Notes: generated by a model from the sequence alone, not told the origin. A DNA stretch of 64,000 bases from Hyphomicrobium sp. (GCF_003987855.1 NZ_RXIZ01000022.1:3567-67566); one strand, 5' to 3'. Numbered from the stretch's first letter, positions 34,469 to 45,157 are shown. Made by a program: numbers and translations.

Positions 34469-34664
34469 CAAGGCTGCCTTTCGTAATTGTCACGGATTTC
34501 AACTGGTCGTGATCAAAGCGCGTTCCGAAACGCGAATAGATCACATTTTGCTCACGATATCAGGCCGCGGACGCACGGGGAGTTGTGTGGCGGTGAGCGG
34601 GTTCAATGTCTATCTCAAGTTCATCAGAGGCGGCACGTGCGCCGCGCATCCTAATGGAGATTAC

Positions 34665-34940
34665 ATGACCCGCATAATGTTAATTGGCTTGGCTACGGCT
34701 GGCATGGCCCTTCCGGCTTTTGCCGATGAGAGCAGCAATGCGGCCGCATTCAGTGCGGAACTTACGAACGCTGCAAACGCCCAGCAGGCGCGCGTTCAGC
34801 TGGCGCATCAGGGTTATACCGGGATTTCGCCGCTTTATCGCGGAGAGCAGGGCCACTGGTACGGCACAGCCGTGAAGGACGGCAAGACGGTCATCGTCGG
34901 CGTTCTGCTGCCGCAGGCTCCGAACGGACTGACGAACTAG
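34665..34940 (+). CDS. small secreted protein (91 aa), possibly PepSY-like
   Basis: Signal peptide MTRIMLIGLATAGMALPAFA, then a mature domain of about 70 residues. Its pattern (ARVQLAHQGYTGISPLYRGEQGHWYGTAVKDGK) resembles the beta-alpha-beta-beta layout of PepSY-type domains; this is a weak match. ATG 34665 has ATGGAG upstream, so the longer track start at 34509 is unlikely. Function unknown. A strong hairpin terminator follows. Confidence 0.78.
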   Translation: MTRIMLIGLATAGMALPAFADESSNAAAFSAELTNAANAQQARVQLAHQGYTGISPLYRGEQGHWYGTAVKDGKTVIVGVLLPQAPNGLTN

Positions 34941-34975
34941 AAAACCGCTGGTTGACGCCAGCACCTTGTTTCACT

Positions 34976-35007
34976 GAGCGTCCGGCCCACGTGGCCGGGC
35001 GCTCTTT
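34976..35007 (+). terminator. intrinsic terminator
   Basis: GAGCGTCCGGCC / GGCCGGGCGCTC (twelve pairs, one G-T) with a five-base loop, followed by TTT. Confidence 0.75.
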
Positions 35008-35087
35008 GGTATCTACGGCGAGTTCCGTGAGGAACTACGTAAGATCCTAAGCTGGCGTAGCGCTCGGAGAACCGATGGAGGCTTTCG

Positions 35088-35249
35088 ATGCGCTACGCTG
35101 GCATGTTTGTGGGATTGCTGATCTTTGGCGCCAAGCTCGCCTATACGGCGCACGCGATTTACGCGTTGGAGCGAGTGTCCGTCGCCACTTACAAGTATGC
35201 GACGGGACATCACGACCATGAGGATCGACGCGAAACGGCGCGCCCGTAA
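35088..35249 (+). CDS. 53-aa single-span membrane protein, unknown
   Basis: Not in the ORF track. ATG 35088 follows GATGGAGG at good spacing and the frame runs to TAA 35247-35249. The N-terminal helix (YAGMFVGLLIFGAKLAYTAHAIYAL) would span the membrane, and the C-terminus is polar with HHDHEDRRE, a possible metal-binding tail. No family is recognised. Real status rests on the ribosome-binding site and the membrane-protein-like composition. Confidence 0.5.
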   Translation: MRYAGMFVGLLIFGAKLAYTAHAIYALERVSVATYKYATGHHDHEDRRETARP

Positions 35250-35261
35250 GAACGACAATCG

Positions 35262-35284
35262 ATCCTCGGGCTGAGCCCGAGGAT
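35262..35284. terminator. perfect hairpin between the 53-aa gene and aspS
   Basis: ATCCTCGGGCT-G-AGCCCGAGGAT, eleven-base arms with a one-base centre. It lies between converging stops and may serve both. The GATCCTCGGG...CCCGAGGA core recurs in the terminator at 61900. Confidence 0.55.
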
Positions 35285-35288
35285 GACA

Positions 35289-37106
35289 TCAAGCTTTCTT
35301 CTCCTGCGGGACGACGCGAATTGAAAGTTCCCGAAGCTGCTTCGGCGATGCTTCGCTGGGCGCGCCCATCAGAAGATCAGCGGCTTGCTGGTTCATCGGG
35401 AAAAGCGCCACCTCGCGCACGGTCTTGCCGCCGGTCAGCAGCATGACGATGCGTTCGATGCCCGCCGCCATGCCGCCGTGGGGCGGCGCGCCGTACTGGA
35501 ACGCGCGGTAGAGGCCGCCAAAACGCGCCTCGACATCCGCCTTGGAAAGCCCGGTAATCTCGAAAGCCTTGACCATCGTCTCGGGCACGTGGTTACGCAC
35601 CGAGCCCGAAGCGATCTCGTAACCGTTGCAGACGATGTCGTATTGGTTTGCCTTGAGCGCGAGCAGTGCGTCGCGGCCTGATGTCTCGGCAGCTTCCAGC
35701 GCCTCGCGTCCACCTTTGGGCATCGAGAATGGGTTGTGCGAGAAGTCGATCTTCTTGTCCTCCTCGTTCCATTCATAGAACGGGAAGTCGACGATCCAGG
35801 CGAGGGCGAAACGATCCTCGTCGATCAGCTTCAGTTCGTGGCCGACGCGATCGCGCGCGGCGCCCGCAAACTTGTAGAAGTTCGCTGGGTTCCCACCGAC
35901 GAAGAAAACGGCGTCGCCATCCTTAAGGGCGAGCTGGTTTTTGATCGCGACCGCGCGCTCGGGTCCGATGTTCTTCGCAATCGGGCCTGCTCCGGCCTCC
36001 TCGCCATCGCGCCAGAAGATGTAACCAAGTCCGAGCTGGCCTTCACCCTGGGCCCACGAGTTCATGCGATCGCAGAACGCGCGGCTGCCGCCGGTCGGAG
36101 CGGGGATGGCCCAGATGCGCGCTTTCGGGTCCTTCTCGATCATGCCGGCGAAGACCTTGAAGCCCGAGCCGCGGAAGTGCTCGGTGACGTCGGCCATTTC
36201 AATCGGGTTGCGCAAATCGGGCTTGTCGGAGCCATACTTGGCGATCGCCGTGTCGTAGGGAATGCGCGGCCAGCCCTGAGTGACCGGCTTGCCACCCGCG
36301 AATTCCTCGAACAGGCCGGTGATGACCGGCTCCATCGTCGAGAAAATATCCTCCTGTTCGACGAAGCTCATCTCGACGTCGAGCTGATAGAACTCGCCGG
36401 GAAGACGGTCCGCACGCGGATCTTCGTCACGGAAGCACGGCGCGATCTGGAAATACCGGTCGAAGCCCGACACCATCAGGAGTTGCTTGTACTGCTGGGG
36501 AGCCTGCGGCAACGCGTAGAACTTGCCGGAATGGATGCGGCTGGGCACGAGGAAGTCGCGCGCGCCTTCCGGGCTCGATGCGGTCAGGATCGGGGTCGGG
36601 AATTCGTTGAAGCCGGACTCATGCATACGGCGGCGGATCGAGCGCGTGATCTCGAGCCGCTTCATGATGATGCCGTGCAGCGTCTCGCGGCGCAGGTCGA
36701 GGAAGCGGTATTGCAGGCGCAAATCTTCAGGATAGTCGGGCTCGCCGAATACCGGCACCGGCAGTTCCTTGGCCGCTGAAAGCACTTCGATTTCAGTCGC
36801 GTAAAGCTCAATTTCGCCAGTGGGCAACTCAGCGTTCGTCGTGCCTTCCGGCCGGTTGCGGACCTTGCCATCGATGCGCACGACCCACTCGGAGCGGAGC
36901 GTCTCGGCGACCTTGAAGGCGGGGCTGTCGGGGTCTGCTACGACCTGTGTCAGACCGTAGTGATCGCGAAGGTCGATAAAGAGCACGCCGCCATGGTCGC
37001 GCACGCGATGGACCCATCCGGACAGGCGCACCGTAGCCCCAACGTCGCTCTTCCGGAGCGCACCGCAGGTGTGCGAGCGATAACGATGCAGCTTAGCCTC
37101 GGCCAT
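35289..37106 (-). CDS. aspS: aspartyl-tRNA synthetase
   Basis: A 605-residue class II synthetase that charges tRNA-Asp (possibly also tRNA-Asn in this lineage). The N-terminal anticodon-binding OB fold begins RTHTCG-like at [10 protein letters not shown], motif 2 is seen in the [24 protein letters not shown] region, and motif 3 in [13 protein letters not shown]. The bacterial GAD insertion domain lies between them. [10 protein letters not shown] at 37106 is the conserved start; the track start at 37199 adds an unlikely 31 residues. The gene is divergent from rnd. Confidence 0.96.
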   Translation of the reverse strand: MAEAKLHRYRSHTCGALRKSDVGATVRLSGWVHRVRDHGGVLFIDLRDHYGLTQVVADPDSPAFKVAETLRSEWVVRIDGKVRNRPEGTTNAELPTGEIELYATEIEVLSAAKELPVPVFGEPDYPEDLRLQYRFLDLRRETLHGIIMKRLEITRSIRRRMHESGFNEFPTPILTASSPEGARDFLVPSRIHSGKFYALPQAPQQYKQLLMVSGFDRYFQIAPCFRDEDPRADRLPGEFYQLDVEMSFVEQEDIFSTMEPVITGLFEEFAGGKPVTQGWPRIPYDTAIAKYGSDKPDLRNPIEMADVTEHFRGSGFKVFAGMIEKDPKARIWAIPAPTGGSRAFCDRMNSWAQGEGQLGLGYIFWRDGEEAGAGPIAKNIGPERAVAIKNQLALKDGDAVFFVGGNPANFYKFAGAARDRVGHELKLIDEDRFALAWIVDFPFYEWNEEDKKIDFSHNPFSMPKGGREALEAAETSGRDALLALKANQYDIVCNGYEIASGSVRNHVPETMVKAFEITGLSKADVEARFGGLYRAFQYGAPPHGGMAAGIERIVMLLTGGKTVREVALFPMNQQAADLLMGAPSEASPKQLRELSIRVVPQEKKA

Positions 37107-37354
37107 TGCCGGAAACCCTTTGATCGATGTGGGTGAAAATTGCCGCGGAAAAGCGCATGGGGGCGCGCGAAAGTCAAGGTTACCGGGCGACGGAGACACG
37201 AGCGGCGGCGGAGCGAAGATTTTCAGGGCCTTGAGGCGGCCGATCTAGGCACCCTAGCTCGCGCCCCGGGGCAAACCGTCGCCAAAAAAGCCCCAGAATC
37301 GCGACGAAGCTGATGGCGACAACGAAGAGGCCATGCGCTATAGGCGTTGCCCTG

Positions 37355-38509
37355 ATGCGAATGATCACGACCACGTCCGACCTGTCGGCACTTTGCGATG
37401 TGCTGGCGAAAAGTGAATATGTAGCCGTCGACACCGAATTTCTGCGCGAGCAGACGTTCTGGCCTTTGCTGTGCCTCATCCAGCTTGCGGGCCCCGACGC
37501 CGAAGCCGTTGTCGACCCGCTGAGCCCGGGGCTCGACCTCTCGCCATTCTACAAGCTGATGGCGGACCCGGCGATCGTGAAGGTGTTCCACGCGGCGCGG
37601 CAGGACATCGAAATCGTCTATCTGAAATCCGAGATCGTCCCCCATCCCGTCTTCGACACCCAGGTGGCGGCGATGGTGTGCGGGTATGGCGACAGCATCA
37701 GCTACGTCAACCTCGTCAAAAAAACGGTCGGCGTCGATCTGGATAAAAGCTCTCGGTTCACCGATTGGAGCCGCAGGCCGCTGTCGGACAAGCAGCTCGA
37801 TTATGCCCTCGCCGATGTCACCCATCTTCGCGACGTTTACGTCCGCCTCAAGCAGACGCTGGAGAAGACCGGGCGGACGCCGTGGCTGCAGGAAGAGATG
37901 GGCGTTCTGACGAGCCCCGCAACCTATGATGCAAAGCCTGAGAACGCGTGGCAGCGGCTCAAGCTGCGCGTCAAAGGGCGAAAGTCGCTCGCCGTCCTCA
38001 TCGAACTAGCGGCCTGGCGTGAGCGGCTGGCGCAACAAATGGATGTGCCGCGCGGGCGCGTGCTGCGCGACGATGCACTGTACGACATCGCTAATCAGCT
38101 TCCTGCCAGCGCAGAGGCGCTCGGCCAACTTCGCACGCTGTCGGACGGCTTCGCGCGTTCACAGCGCGCCAAGGAAATCATCGATGTCGTAAAGACAGGC
38201 TTGGCGCGCGATCCGAAAACGCTGCCGAAGATCGAACGGAGCGAGGCGCTGTCGGCGGAAGCGAGCGCAACGCTGGAGCTTCTCAAGGTGCTGCTGAAGG
38301 CAGCCGCGGCGGAGCACGGGGTTGCGCCGCGTATCATCGCCGACAGCGACGACCTCGAACAACTTGCCACGTCGGACGAAGCGGACATCCTGGCGCTGCA
38401 GGGGTGGCGGCGAACTCTGTTCGGGGACGCGGCGCTGAAGCTCAAGCGCGGTGAACTCGCGCTGACGCTCGTGGACGGCGAGGTAAGGGCTGTGCCCGCC
38501 GCGCGCTAG
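37355..38509 (+). CDS. rnd: ribonuclease D
   Basis: A 384-residue 3'-5' exoribonuclease that trims tRNA and other stable RNA 3' ends. The DEDD exonuclease residues are visible: VDTEFLRE near the N-terminus, FHAARQDIE, FDTQVAA and YALADVTHL. An HRDC domain follows (WQRLKLRVKGRKSLAVLIELAAWRERLA...), the usual second module. ATG 37355 was chosen as close to the conserved TTTSDLSALCD start; 37361 is an alternative. It is convergent with the DnaJ-like gene. Confidence 0.93.
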   Translation: MRMITTTSDLSALCDVLAKSEYVAVDTEFLREQTFWPLLCLIQLAGPDAEAVVDPLSPGLDLSPFYKLMADPAIVKVFHAARQDIEIVYLKSEIVPHPVFDTQVAAMVCGYGDSISYVNLVKKTVGVDLDKSSRFTDWSRRPLSDKQLDYALADVTHLRDVYVRLKQTLEKTGRTPWLQEEMGVLTSPATYDAKPENAWQRLKLRVKGRKSLAVLIELAAWRERLAQQMDVPRGRVLRDDALYDIANQLPASAEALGQLRTLSDGFARSQRAKEIIDVVKTGLARDPKTLPKIERSEALSAEASATLELLKVLLKAAAAEHGVAPRIIADSDDLEQLATSDEADILALQGWRRTLFGDAALKLKRGELALTLVDGEVRAVPAAR

Positions 38510-38555
38510 TTTTTTGTTGGCGATTGCCCCACCGGGGAGCCGGCCGCCAATCGCG

Positions 38556-39497
38556 TTACTTCCGTCCCGGATCGTAGCCGTGCTTCTGCCGCCACTCGGA
38601 GAAGAAGTAGGACAGGCTGTCGTCGATATCCGGCGGCATGACGATCTTGATGGTGACGAGCTGATCGCCCGGGTTGCCGGACTTGCCCCGCGCGCCCTTG
38701 CCCTTCAATCGAAAGGTCTTGCCGGAACTCGTTCCCTTCGGGATCGTCAGCTGCACGCGGCCGGTTGCGGTCGGCACTTCGACGCGACCACCGAGCACGG
38801 CTTCATCGAGCGTAATCGGCAGATCCATCAGAATATCATCGCCGTCACGCCGGAAGTCCGGATGCGGGCGCACTTTGATTTCGACGAGAGCGTCGCCGTG
38901 TTCGCCCGAGGGGCTGCTCGCAACGCCCTTGCCCTTGAGGCGAAGAACCTGACCGTCCTGCGTGCCCTCGGGAACGTTGAGGTCTAGGATGCCGCCATCC
39001 GGCAACGTCACCCGCTTCTTGGCGCCCTGCACGGCTTCCAGGAAGTCGACTTCGAGCGAGTAGCGAACATCCTGGCCGCGCGAGGCAAAGCCCTGCGCGT
39101 CGCGGCGGGTCCCCGCGCTTGCGGCGCCGAAAACGTCGGAAAAGATGTCGGAGAAACTGAAATCGTCGAAGCCTGCGCCGGCACCGGCCCGGCCTTCAAA
39201 GCCGCGTGCGCCAAAGGGGCTTCGCCGGCCGCCCGCCCCTGCTCCGGCGCGACTCCACTGGGGACGACGCGGGTCGCCCTTGGCATCGATCTCGCCCGAG
39301 TCGTACTGACGGCGCTTCTCGGGATCGCTCAGAATGTCGTTGGCGGCAGTGATTTTCTTGAAGCGTTCGGCGGCACCGGCATTACCGGGATTGACGTCGG
39401 GATGGCTGGCCTTGGCGAGCTTGCGGAACGCGCTCCGTATTTCATCCTCTGTCGCTGTGCGCGAGACGCCGAGAATGTCATAAAGATCTTCCGCCAT
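38556..39497 (-). CDS. DnaJ C-terminal domain co-chaperone (CbpA-like)
   Basis: A 313-residue J-domain protein. Residues 1-70 are a J domain with the HPD motif in KASHPDVNPG. A Gly/Arg/Phe-rich linker follows (about 75-120), then a two-part substrate-binding C-terminal domain (SLEVDFLEAVQGAKKRVTLPDGG... and DLPITLDEAVLGGRVEVPTATG). There is no Cys-rich zinc-finger region, so it is the class II (CbpA/DnaJ2) type and assists DnaK. MAEDLYDIL at 39497 is the family start; 39512 is possible. It sits between rnd and ppx in the neighbourhood described in the summary. Confidence 0.9.
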   Translation of the reverse strand: MAEDLYDILGVSRTATEDEIRSAFRKLAKASHPDVNPGNAGAAERFKKITAANDILSDPEKRRQYDSGEIDAKGDPRRPQWSRAGAGAGGRRSPFGARGFEGRAGAGAGFDDFSFSDIFSDVFGAASAGTRRDAQGFASRGQDVRYSLEVDFLEAVQGAKKRVTLPDGGILDLNVPEGTQDGQVLRLKGKGVASSPSGEHGDALVEIKVRPHPDFRRDGDDILMDLPITLDEAVLGGRVEVPTATGRVQLTIPKGTSSGKTFRLKGKGARGKSGNPGDQLVTIKIVMPPDIDDSLSYFFSEWRQKHGYDPGRK

Positions 39498-39573
39498 GGA
39501 GGCTGTCTTCATCCTGGGAAACTTGGTCGAGACTATCAGAAATTGTTGCGTCGCAAGCGAGGCGTACTGCCTC

Positions 39574-41109
39574 TCAACTGATAAATCGGATCTCCGGGCG
39601 CTTGCCAACCAGTTCAGCGAGCAGGCCGAAGCGCCGGCGCAGGCGTTCACCATCGAGCGCGGCGTACGCGGGCGGCAAACTTAACACGAGAGCGCCTGCC
39701 TCATAGTTCAGCGGCGTCTGGTCGATGACGCCCGCCATGCCTATCGAGAGCATATGGGCGGCCCGGATCGCGGCGCCAAGGATACGGGCCCGGCGCTGGA
39801 CCCGTTTGCTAACCAGACTCCGCAGCCGATCGGAAACTCCGGCGCCCCCATCGTCCGAGGTCTCATGGCGGTGGAAAACGGATAGGGCGAGGAAGATGCG
39901 GCCCTGATGGTCGACGCCGCCTAGCCCGGCGTTGGCGATTGTGTTGACGCTCTGCTCGCCGCGGTAATCGGGATGGGCACGCCAGCCGACATCCGACAGA
40001 AGGCATGCCGCATGACGCAGACGGCGTTCATCAGCGGATTCTTCCATCGCGGGATCGGCAAAAAGCTGGTCGGTCCAGGCGCACAGCTCATACGCGTGCT
40101 CGACCGAGCGGGCGCGGAGCCCGGCGTAGTCCTCGCAGAAGCTGATCAGAGGATCGCGCGCCCGTTCGAAAGGCGGCAAGAGGCCATAGATCAGGCCTTC
40201 GCGAATGCCATAGACCGAAAACACGACCTGACGCGGTTCCATCTGCCGCAACAGGCGCTCAAGGACCAACGCGCCGAACGGCAGCACTTCCCGCCGCGCC
40301 CTCGCCACGCCCGCGATGCCGGGCAGATCGAACGGCTTCTTCACCTTGCGGAACTGCTCGCACAGATCAAGGGCTTCGCGCGTGGTCAAACGGTAGCCCT
40401 GCATGACGCGCAGCGGGTAATCGACCCGTTCCATCTGCATGCGCGCAAGGGCACGCCACGTGCCGCCGACCGCGTAGAATGTCCGTCCCGCGCCGTTCCT
40501 GAGCCAGGGCAGGCTCGCCAGCGCGCCGTCAATCACATCGACCGCGCGCTCAATCTTGTTGCCAGTGGTATCGATCAGGCGAAGGCCGCCGAGCGGCAGC
40601 GTCGCCGCATCATTCAGTCGATCCTGCGCGATGTCGATCAGCTCGAGGCTGCCACCGCCGAGGTCCCCTGCGACCCCGTCGGCGTCGACGAAGCCCATCA
40701 TGATGCCCTGCGCCGCGAGCCGCGCTTCCGTCTCGCCCGACAGCACATCGATCTTGGTGCCGATGGCCTTCTCGCCGCGCTCGATGAAATCCCGGCCATT
40801 CTGGGCATCGCGTACCGCGGCCGTGGCGATGACGCGGATGTTCTTGACGCTGAGGATATGCGCGATCACGCGGAAGCGGGCGAGCGCCGCAAGAGCGCGT
40901 TCTACAGCCTCGACACCCAGACTGCCGGTTGTCGCCACCGAGCGGCCGAGGCCGCACAGGATTTTTTCGTTGAAGACCGGGGTAGGCGCCCGAACCGCAC
41001 CCTCATAAACGACGAGGCGCACCGAATTGGAGCCGATATCGACCACGCCGATAGGTTCCATTTCTGCGGTACGCTCGTTCGCGCCCGAGAGTTCTCTCCA
41101 CCTCGTCAT
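39574..41109 (-). CDS. ppx: exopolyphosphatase Ppx/GppA family
   Basis: A 511-residue member of the actin-like Ppx/GppA phosphatase family that releases phosphate from polyphosphate, and possibly from pppGpp. The N-terminal GVVDIGSNSVRLVVYEG phosphate loop, SGETEARLAAQG, the DLGGGSLELI second phosphate loop and the YAVGGTWRALARM region are visible; a long C-terminal helical domain follows. The distance of only 14 bases from the ppk stop supports an operon and start 41109; MEPIGVVDIG at 41061 is an alternative start. Confidence 0.93.
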   Translation of the reverse strand: MTRWRELSGANERTAEMEPIGVVDIGSNSVRLVVYEGAVRAPTPVFNEKILCGLGRSVATTGSLGVEAVERALAALARFRVIAHILSVKNIRVIATAAVRDAQNGRDFIERGEKAIGTKIDVLSGETEARLAAQGIMMGFVDADGVAGDLGGGSLELIDIAQDRLNDAATLPLGGLRLIDTTGNKIERAVDVIDGALASLPWLRNGAGRTFYAVGGTWRALARMQMERVDYPLRVMQGYRLTTREALDLCEQFRKVKKPFDLPGIAGVARARREVLPFGALVLERLLRQMEPRQVVFSVYGIREGLIYGLLPPFERARDPLISFCEDYAGLRARSVEHAYELCAWTDQLFADPAMEESADERRLRHAACLLSDVGWRAHPDYRGEQSVNTIANAGLGGVDHQGRIFLALSVFHRHETSDDGGAGVSDRLRSLVSKRVQRRARILGAAIRAAHMLSIGMAGVIDQTPLNYEAGALVLSLPPAYAALDGERLRRRFGLLAELVGKRPEIRFIS

Positions 41110-41123
41110 TCAAGATACCGGGT

Positions 41124-43292
41124 CTAGCCGGGCTGGCGGAAACGTTGCGGGAAGCTCTCCTTCAGAGATTGCCCGCGACCCGAAAGCGAAGGATTGGTCA
41201 TGAAATATTTATGGGCATTGAAGGCTTCCTCCCCCGGACCCGGTTCGATCCGGGTGGCGCTGCCGTCGGAATTGATCCGCCAGCTCTGCTGATTGTCTTT
41301 CAGGTTCGCAACCATGATCTGATTGAGGACTTGCTCGTGGACGGTCGGGTTCTTCACCGGAGCCATGGCCTCGACCCGGCGGTCGAGATTTCGGGGCATC
41401 ATATCGGCGGAGCTGATGTAGACGGCGGCTTTGGGTGAAGGCAAGGCCTCTCCGTTGGCAAAACAGTAAATGCGAGAGTGCTCAAGGAAGCGGCCGACAA
41501 TGCTTTTCACGCGGATGTTGCTCGACAGCCCCGGGATTCCGGGACGCAGGCAGCAGATGCCGCGGACGACGAGGTCGATCGGCACGCCCGCATTGCTCGC
41601 CTCATAGAGCGATGCGATGATCTGGGAATCGACCAGCGCATTCATTTTCCACCAGATGCCCGACGGACGGCCGGCCTTGGCATTGCGGATCTCTTCGGCG
41701 ATGTGCGTCATAATGCGATTGCGGATGCCGTGCGGGCTCGCCGCCATGCATTCGAGCTCAACAGGTTCGCCGTAGCCCGTCACGAAATTCAGGATGCGCG
41801 TGACGTCGCGCGCCACCATCGGATCGGTCGTGAAAAGGGACAGGTCGGTGTACACGCGCGCCGTCTGCGGGTGATAGTTGCCGGTACCGATGTGGCAATA
41901 GGTCGTGAGATCGGTTCCTTCGCGCCGGACGACGAAGCCGAGCTTGGCGTGCGTTTTCAATTCGGTGAAGCCATAGACGACGTGCACGCCCGCACTTTCG
42001 AGATCGCGCGCCCAACGAATGTTTGCGGCTTCGTCGAACCGGGCCTTGAGTTCGACGACAGCGGTGACGGATTTGCCCGCCTCTACCGCTTCTTTCAGCG
42101 CTTGAATGATCGGACTGTCGCGTGAGGTGCGATAGAGCGTCCACTTGATCGCCATGACGTTTGGATCGGCAACCGCTTGGCGCAGATACTGCACGACCAC
42201 GTCGAAGCTTTCGTAGGGATGGTGGACGACGATGTCCTTGTTGCGGATCGCAGCAAAACAGTCGCCGCTGAATTCTCGAATGCGCTCGGGAAAACGGATC
42301 GTAAATGGCTTGAAAAGCAGATCTGGGCGATCATTGACGATCAGCTGCGATGTATCGGCGAGGGCGAGAATGCCTTCCTTGACGAAGATGCTTTCCTCGC
42401 GGACTTCAAGCTCGTCGATAACGAACTTTCTCAGCTTTTCAGGCATGCGGGAATCGATCTCGAGCCGGATCACGTTCCCGCGACGGCGACGCTTCAGCTG
42501 ACTCTCGTAGGAGCGGACAAGATCTTCGGCCTCTTCCTGAAACTCGATGTCACTGTCGCGCAGGACGCGGAACGTGCCCTGGCTCTTGACCTCGAAACCG
42601 GAGAACAGCTCGGTCAAAAACATGCCGACGACGTTCTCGAGCTGAATGAAGCGGACGGCTTTGGGCTTATCGGGGTTGGCCTCGAGACGAATGAAACGGT
42701 CGAGCTGCCCCGGAATCGGGATCAGGCCGTTCATGGTCTTGCCGTCGACGGGACGCACAAGCTCCACGGCGATGGTCATCGCCTTATTCAGGATGAAGGG
42801 AAACGGATGGGCCGGGTCGGCGGCGATCGGCGTCAGGATCGGGAAGATGTGCGTGAGGAAGAGCTTCTCCAACGACGCGCGGTCAGCGGCGGTGAGGTCT
42901 TCGGGCTGGACCACATGAAGCCCGGCGGCCGCGAGCTCGTCAGTGATAACGCGCCAGTTTACCTGTTCGTCGACGACAATCGTCGTGACAAACTTATTGA
43001 TGGCCGCAAGCTGCTGCATCGGCGTCATGCCATCTTGCGACAGAGTTGTGACACCGGCACGGATCTGTCCATACACGCCGGCCGCGCGCACCATGTAGAA
43101 TTCATCGAGGTTGGCGGCAGCTATAGAGAGAAAGCGAAGGCGCTCAAGCAGCGGGTGCTGGGTATTTCCCGCTTCCTCCAGAACGCGGCGGTTGAACTGC
43201 AGCCACGACAGCTCGCGATTGTAGAAGCGGTCCGGCCCTTCCGGCACGGATGTGACATCTGCCTTGCCACTTCTGGTCTTCACGGTTGCCAT
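41124..43292 (-). CDS. ppk: polyphosphate kinase Ppk1
   Basis: A 722-residue enzyme that reversibly transfers the ATP gamma-phosphate to polyphosphate. Domains in order: N ([19 protein letters not shown]), head, C1 and C2. The phospho-His candidate is in [11 protein letters not shown], and [11 protein letters not shown] and [10 protein letters not shown] are the usual active-site segments. MATVKTRSG at 43292 is preferred to the track start. It is transcribed ahead of ppx, so synthesis and breakdown of polyphosphate are encoded together; hdaA lies upstream. Confidence 0.95.
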   Translation of the reverse strand: MATVKTRSGKADVTSVPEGPDRFYNRELSWLQFNRRVLEEAGNTQHPLLERLRFLSIAAANLDEFYMVRAAGVYGQIRAGVTTLSQDGMTPMQQLAAINKFVTTIVVDEQVNWRVITDELAAAGLHVVQPEDLTAADRASLEKLFLTHIFPILTPIAADPAHPFPFILNKAMTIAVELVRPVDGKTMNGLIPIPGQLDRFIRLEANPDKPKAVRFIQLENVVGMFLTELFSGFEVKSQGTFRVLRDSDIEFQEEAEDLVRSYESQLKRRRRGNVIRLEIDSRMPEKLRKFVIDELEVREESIFVKEGILALADTSQLIVNDRPDLLFKPFTIRFPERIREFSGDCFAAIRNKDIVVHHPYESFDVVVQYLRQAVADPNVMAIKWTLYRTSRDSPIIQALKEAVEAGKSVTAVVELKARFDEAANIRWARDLESAGVHVVYGFTELKTHAKLGFVVRREGTDLTTYCHIGTGNYHPQTARVYTDLSLFTTDPMVARDVTRILNFVTGYGEPVELECMAASPHGIRNRIMTHIAEEIRNAKAGRPSGIWWKMNALVDSQIIASLYEASNAGVPIDLVVRGICCLRPGIPGLSSNIRVKSIVGRFLEHSRIYCFANGEALPSPKAAVYISSADMMPRNLDRRVEAMAPVKNPTVHEQVLNQIMVANLKDNQQSWRINSDGSATRIEPGPGEEAFNAHKYFMTNPSLSGRGQSLKESFPQRFRQPG

Positions 43293-43388
43293 GGTGAATG
43301 AGTGCTCCGAACGGGAAATGAGACGTCCATATAATAGCTTTACACCCAAATGACGAATGGGCATGTCAGCCAGGAATCATAAACCGAT

Positions 43389-44063
43389 TCAATAGCCGAG
43401 AGCGTCGAGGGTGGCAGCGGCAATCGCACGCGTCACACGGCGTTGCAAGGCGAGCGCCCGCCGATCCGCCGCCGAGACAAAGCGTTCAGCCGCGAGCATC
43501 GAGCGCTCCATCCTGACCAGCACGTAATCGACGAGTTGAGGCTCGACGGTCAACTGCCTGTCGGCGAAGAGCTTGACGAGGACGGCTCGAAGCAGCGCGT
43601 CATCCGGCGGCTCGATCGTCGCGAGCGGCAGGGCCTTCAAGCGCGAGCGGAAGTCAGGAAGCGTGATCGGCAGATCACCGGGGGCCGTGTCGGTCGTCAG
43701 GAGGATCTGCAAGCGCTGCTCGCGGACGAGATTTAAAAGGTGGAACAGGGCGGCTTCGTCGCTCGCGCGTTGAATGTCTTCTATGAGGACCGCACCGGAC
43801 GCGGCGACCGTGGGCACGGTATCGCGCGAGATGGCAGAGGCCTCGAACGCCTTGCCGTTGGCGCGGCTCAGCCAGACGTTTGCGAGATGAGTTTTGCCAC
43901 TGCCTTTGGCGCCTGCGATGACAGCTGCGCCAATCGGCCAGTCAGGCCAGCGGTCGACGAGATCCACGGCGGCTTCATTCGACCGCGAGACCAGGAAGTC
44001 TTCCAGTCCCATGGCCGTGCGGTGCGGAAGTTCAAAGACAAGCTGCTCGGGCGTCGTGATCAT
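43389..44063 (-). CDS. hdaA: DnaA regulatory inactivator HdaA
   Basis: A 224-residue AAA+ protein related to the DnaA ATPase domain. The N-terminal QLVFELP sequence matches the Hda clamp-binding motif (QLxxELP-like), which tethers it to the DNA polymerase sliding clamp. AGAKGSGKTHLANVW is Walker A; AVLIEDIQ corresponds to Walker B. It stimulates ATP hydrolysis by DnaA after replication starts, preventing re-initiation. Its start overlaps the preceding permease stop by four bases (ATGA). Confidence 0.92.
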   Translation of the reverse strand: MITTPEQLVFELPHRTAMGLEDFLVSRSNEAAVDLVDRWPDWPIGAAVIAGAKGSGKTHLANVWLSRANGKAFEASAISRDTVPTVAASGAVLIEDIQRASDEAALFHLLNLVREQRLQILLTTDTAPGDLPITLPDFRSRLKALPLATIEPPDDALLRAVLVKLFADRQLTVEPQLVDYVLVRMERSMLAAERFVSAADRRALALQRRVTRAIAAATLDALGY

Positions 44064-45157
44064 GGAATAGGTGGTTGCTGTTCCTTCGGCGCCGCTTCAA
44101 CCTCGCCTTGGTAGACGCTCGAGGCGAGATAGCTGCTGACCGCGAAACGTACGAGCACGCCGATTGCGGCAGAAACCGGCACGGCTACGAGAAGTCCCAG
44201 AAATCCGAACAGATAGCTGAAGGTCATCAAGGCGAAAATGACCCAGACGGGATGCAGGCCGACCTCTGAACCTATGATGTAGGGGCTCAATATCCCCGAC
44301 TCCAGAGCCTGACCACCGAGCAGAACACCGACGACGATCAGAATGGACGTCATGTCCGGCCAGTACTGCACGATCGCCAGCAGCACGGCGATGAGGGCGC
44401 CGATCGACCAGCCGAACACAGGAATGAAAGAAGCAAGTCCGGTCGCAACGCCGAGCAGCAGCCCATAGTTCAGACCAGCAAGGCTGAAGCCCGCGGCATA
44501 GTAGATCGCAAGCAGGATGCAGACCACGCCCTGGCCACGAATGAAAGCGGATATGCGTTCGTCAATCTCGTGTGAGAGCGCGCGGATCTGATCGGCTTCG
44601 TCACGCGGCAGCAGCGAGTCGAGCTTCGCGACGATCTTGGGCCAATCGAGCAGAACATAGAAGAACACCACAGGCGTTATGAGAACGACCGTGAAGAAGT
44701 TGTAGGCGGCCGAACTCTGGTTCCAGACACTCTGGGCGATGCCGGCAAGCAGGGTCGGCGCCGCGTTCGTCACGCTGTCGAGCACATTTCGCACCGTCGC
44801 TTCAGCCTGCGGGTAGCGCGAGCCCAGGTGATCGCGGGCGCTCGTCTCGATCAGCGTCTTCAATCGCTGGAAGGCGGCGGGCGCGGCTTCCATCAAGCCT
44901 GCGGCCTGCTGGAACAGGATCGGCATCACGAAGACCAGCGCGAGAACGATGATCAGGGCCGAGCACGTGACCAGCAGAATGGTGGCCAGCCAACGGGGCA
45001 CGCCGCGCCGGACCATGGCGTCAACGATGGGGCTCAGGAAGTAGGCGAGCGTCAAGCCGATCGCGAACGGCAGCAGGGCCGGAGCGATGAGCTGCACGAT
45101 GTATGCAAACAGCAACGCCGTCGCTGCCCAGAACAGCGCGTGCCGCTCAAAATGCAT
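44060..45157 (-). CDS. AI-2E family transporter
   Basis: A 365-residue polytopic protein of the AI-2 exporter superfamily with about eight membrane helices. Typical stretches are the early FAIGLTLAYFLSPIVDAMVRRGVPRW, the amphipathic central region before FFTVVLITPVVFFYVLLDW, then GVATGLASFIPVFGWSIGALIAVLLA and ESGILSPYIIGSEVGLHPVWVIFALM. Substrates in this family range from autoinducer-2 to ions; none can be assigned here. It is translationally coupled to hdaA in an arrangement common in Rhizobiales. Confidence 0.92.
   Translation of the reverse strand: MHFERHALFWAATALLFAYIVQLIAPALLPFAIGLTLAYFLSPIVDAMVRRGVPRWLATILLVTCSALIIVLALVFVMPILFQQAAGLMEAAPAAFQRLKTLIETSARDHLGSRYPQAEATVRNVLDSVTNAAPTLLAGIAQSVWNQSSAAYNFFTVVLITPVVFFYVLLDWPKIVAKLDSLLPRDEADQIRALSHEIDERISAFIRGQGVVCILLAIYYAAGFSLAGLNYGLLLGVATGLASFIPVFGWSIGALIAVLLAIVQYWPDMTSILIVVGVLLGGQALESGILSPYIIGSEVGLHPVWVIFALMTFSYLFGFLGLLVAVPVSAAIGVLVRFAVSSYLASSVYQGEVEAAPKEQQPPIP

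Noticed and set aside
35736-36779. 347-aa plus-strand ORF
   Set aside because: Antisense to aspS.
39973-41127. 384-aa plus-strand ORF
   Set aside because: Antisense to ppx; low-complexity charged translation.
42177-43301. 374-aa plus-strand ORF
   Set aside because: Antisense to ppk.
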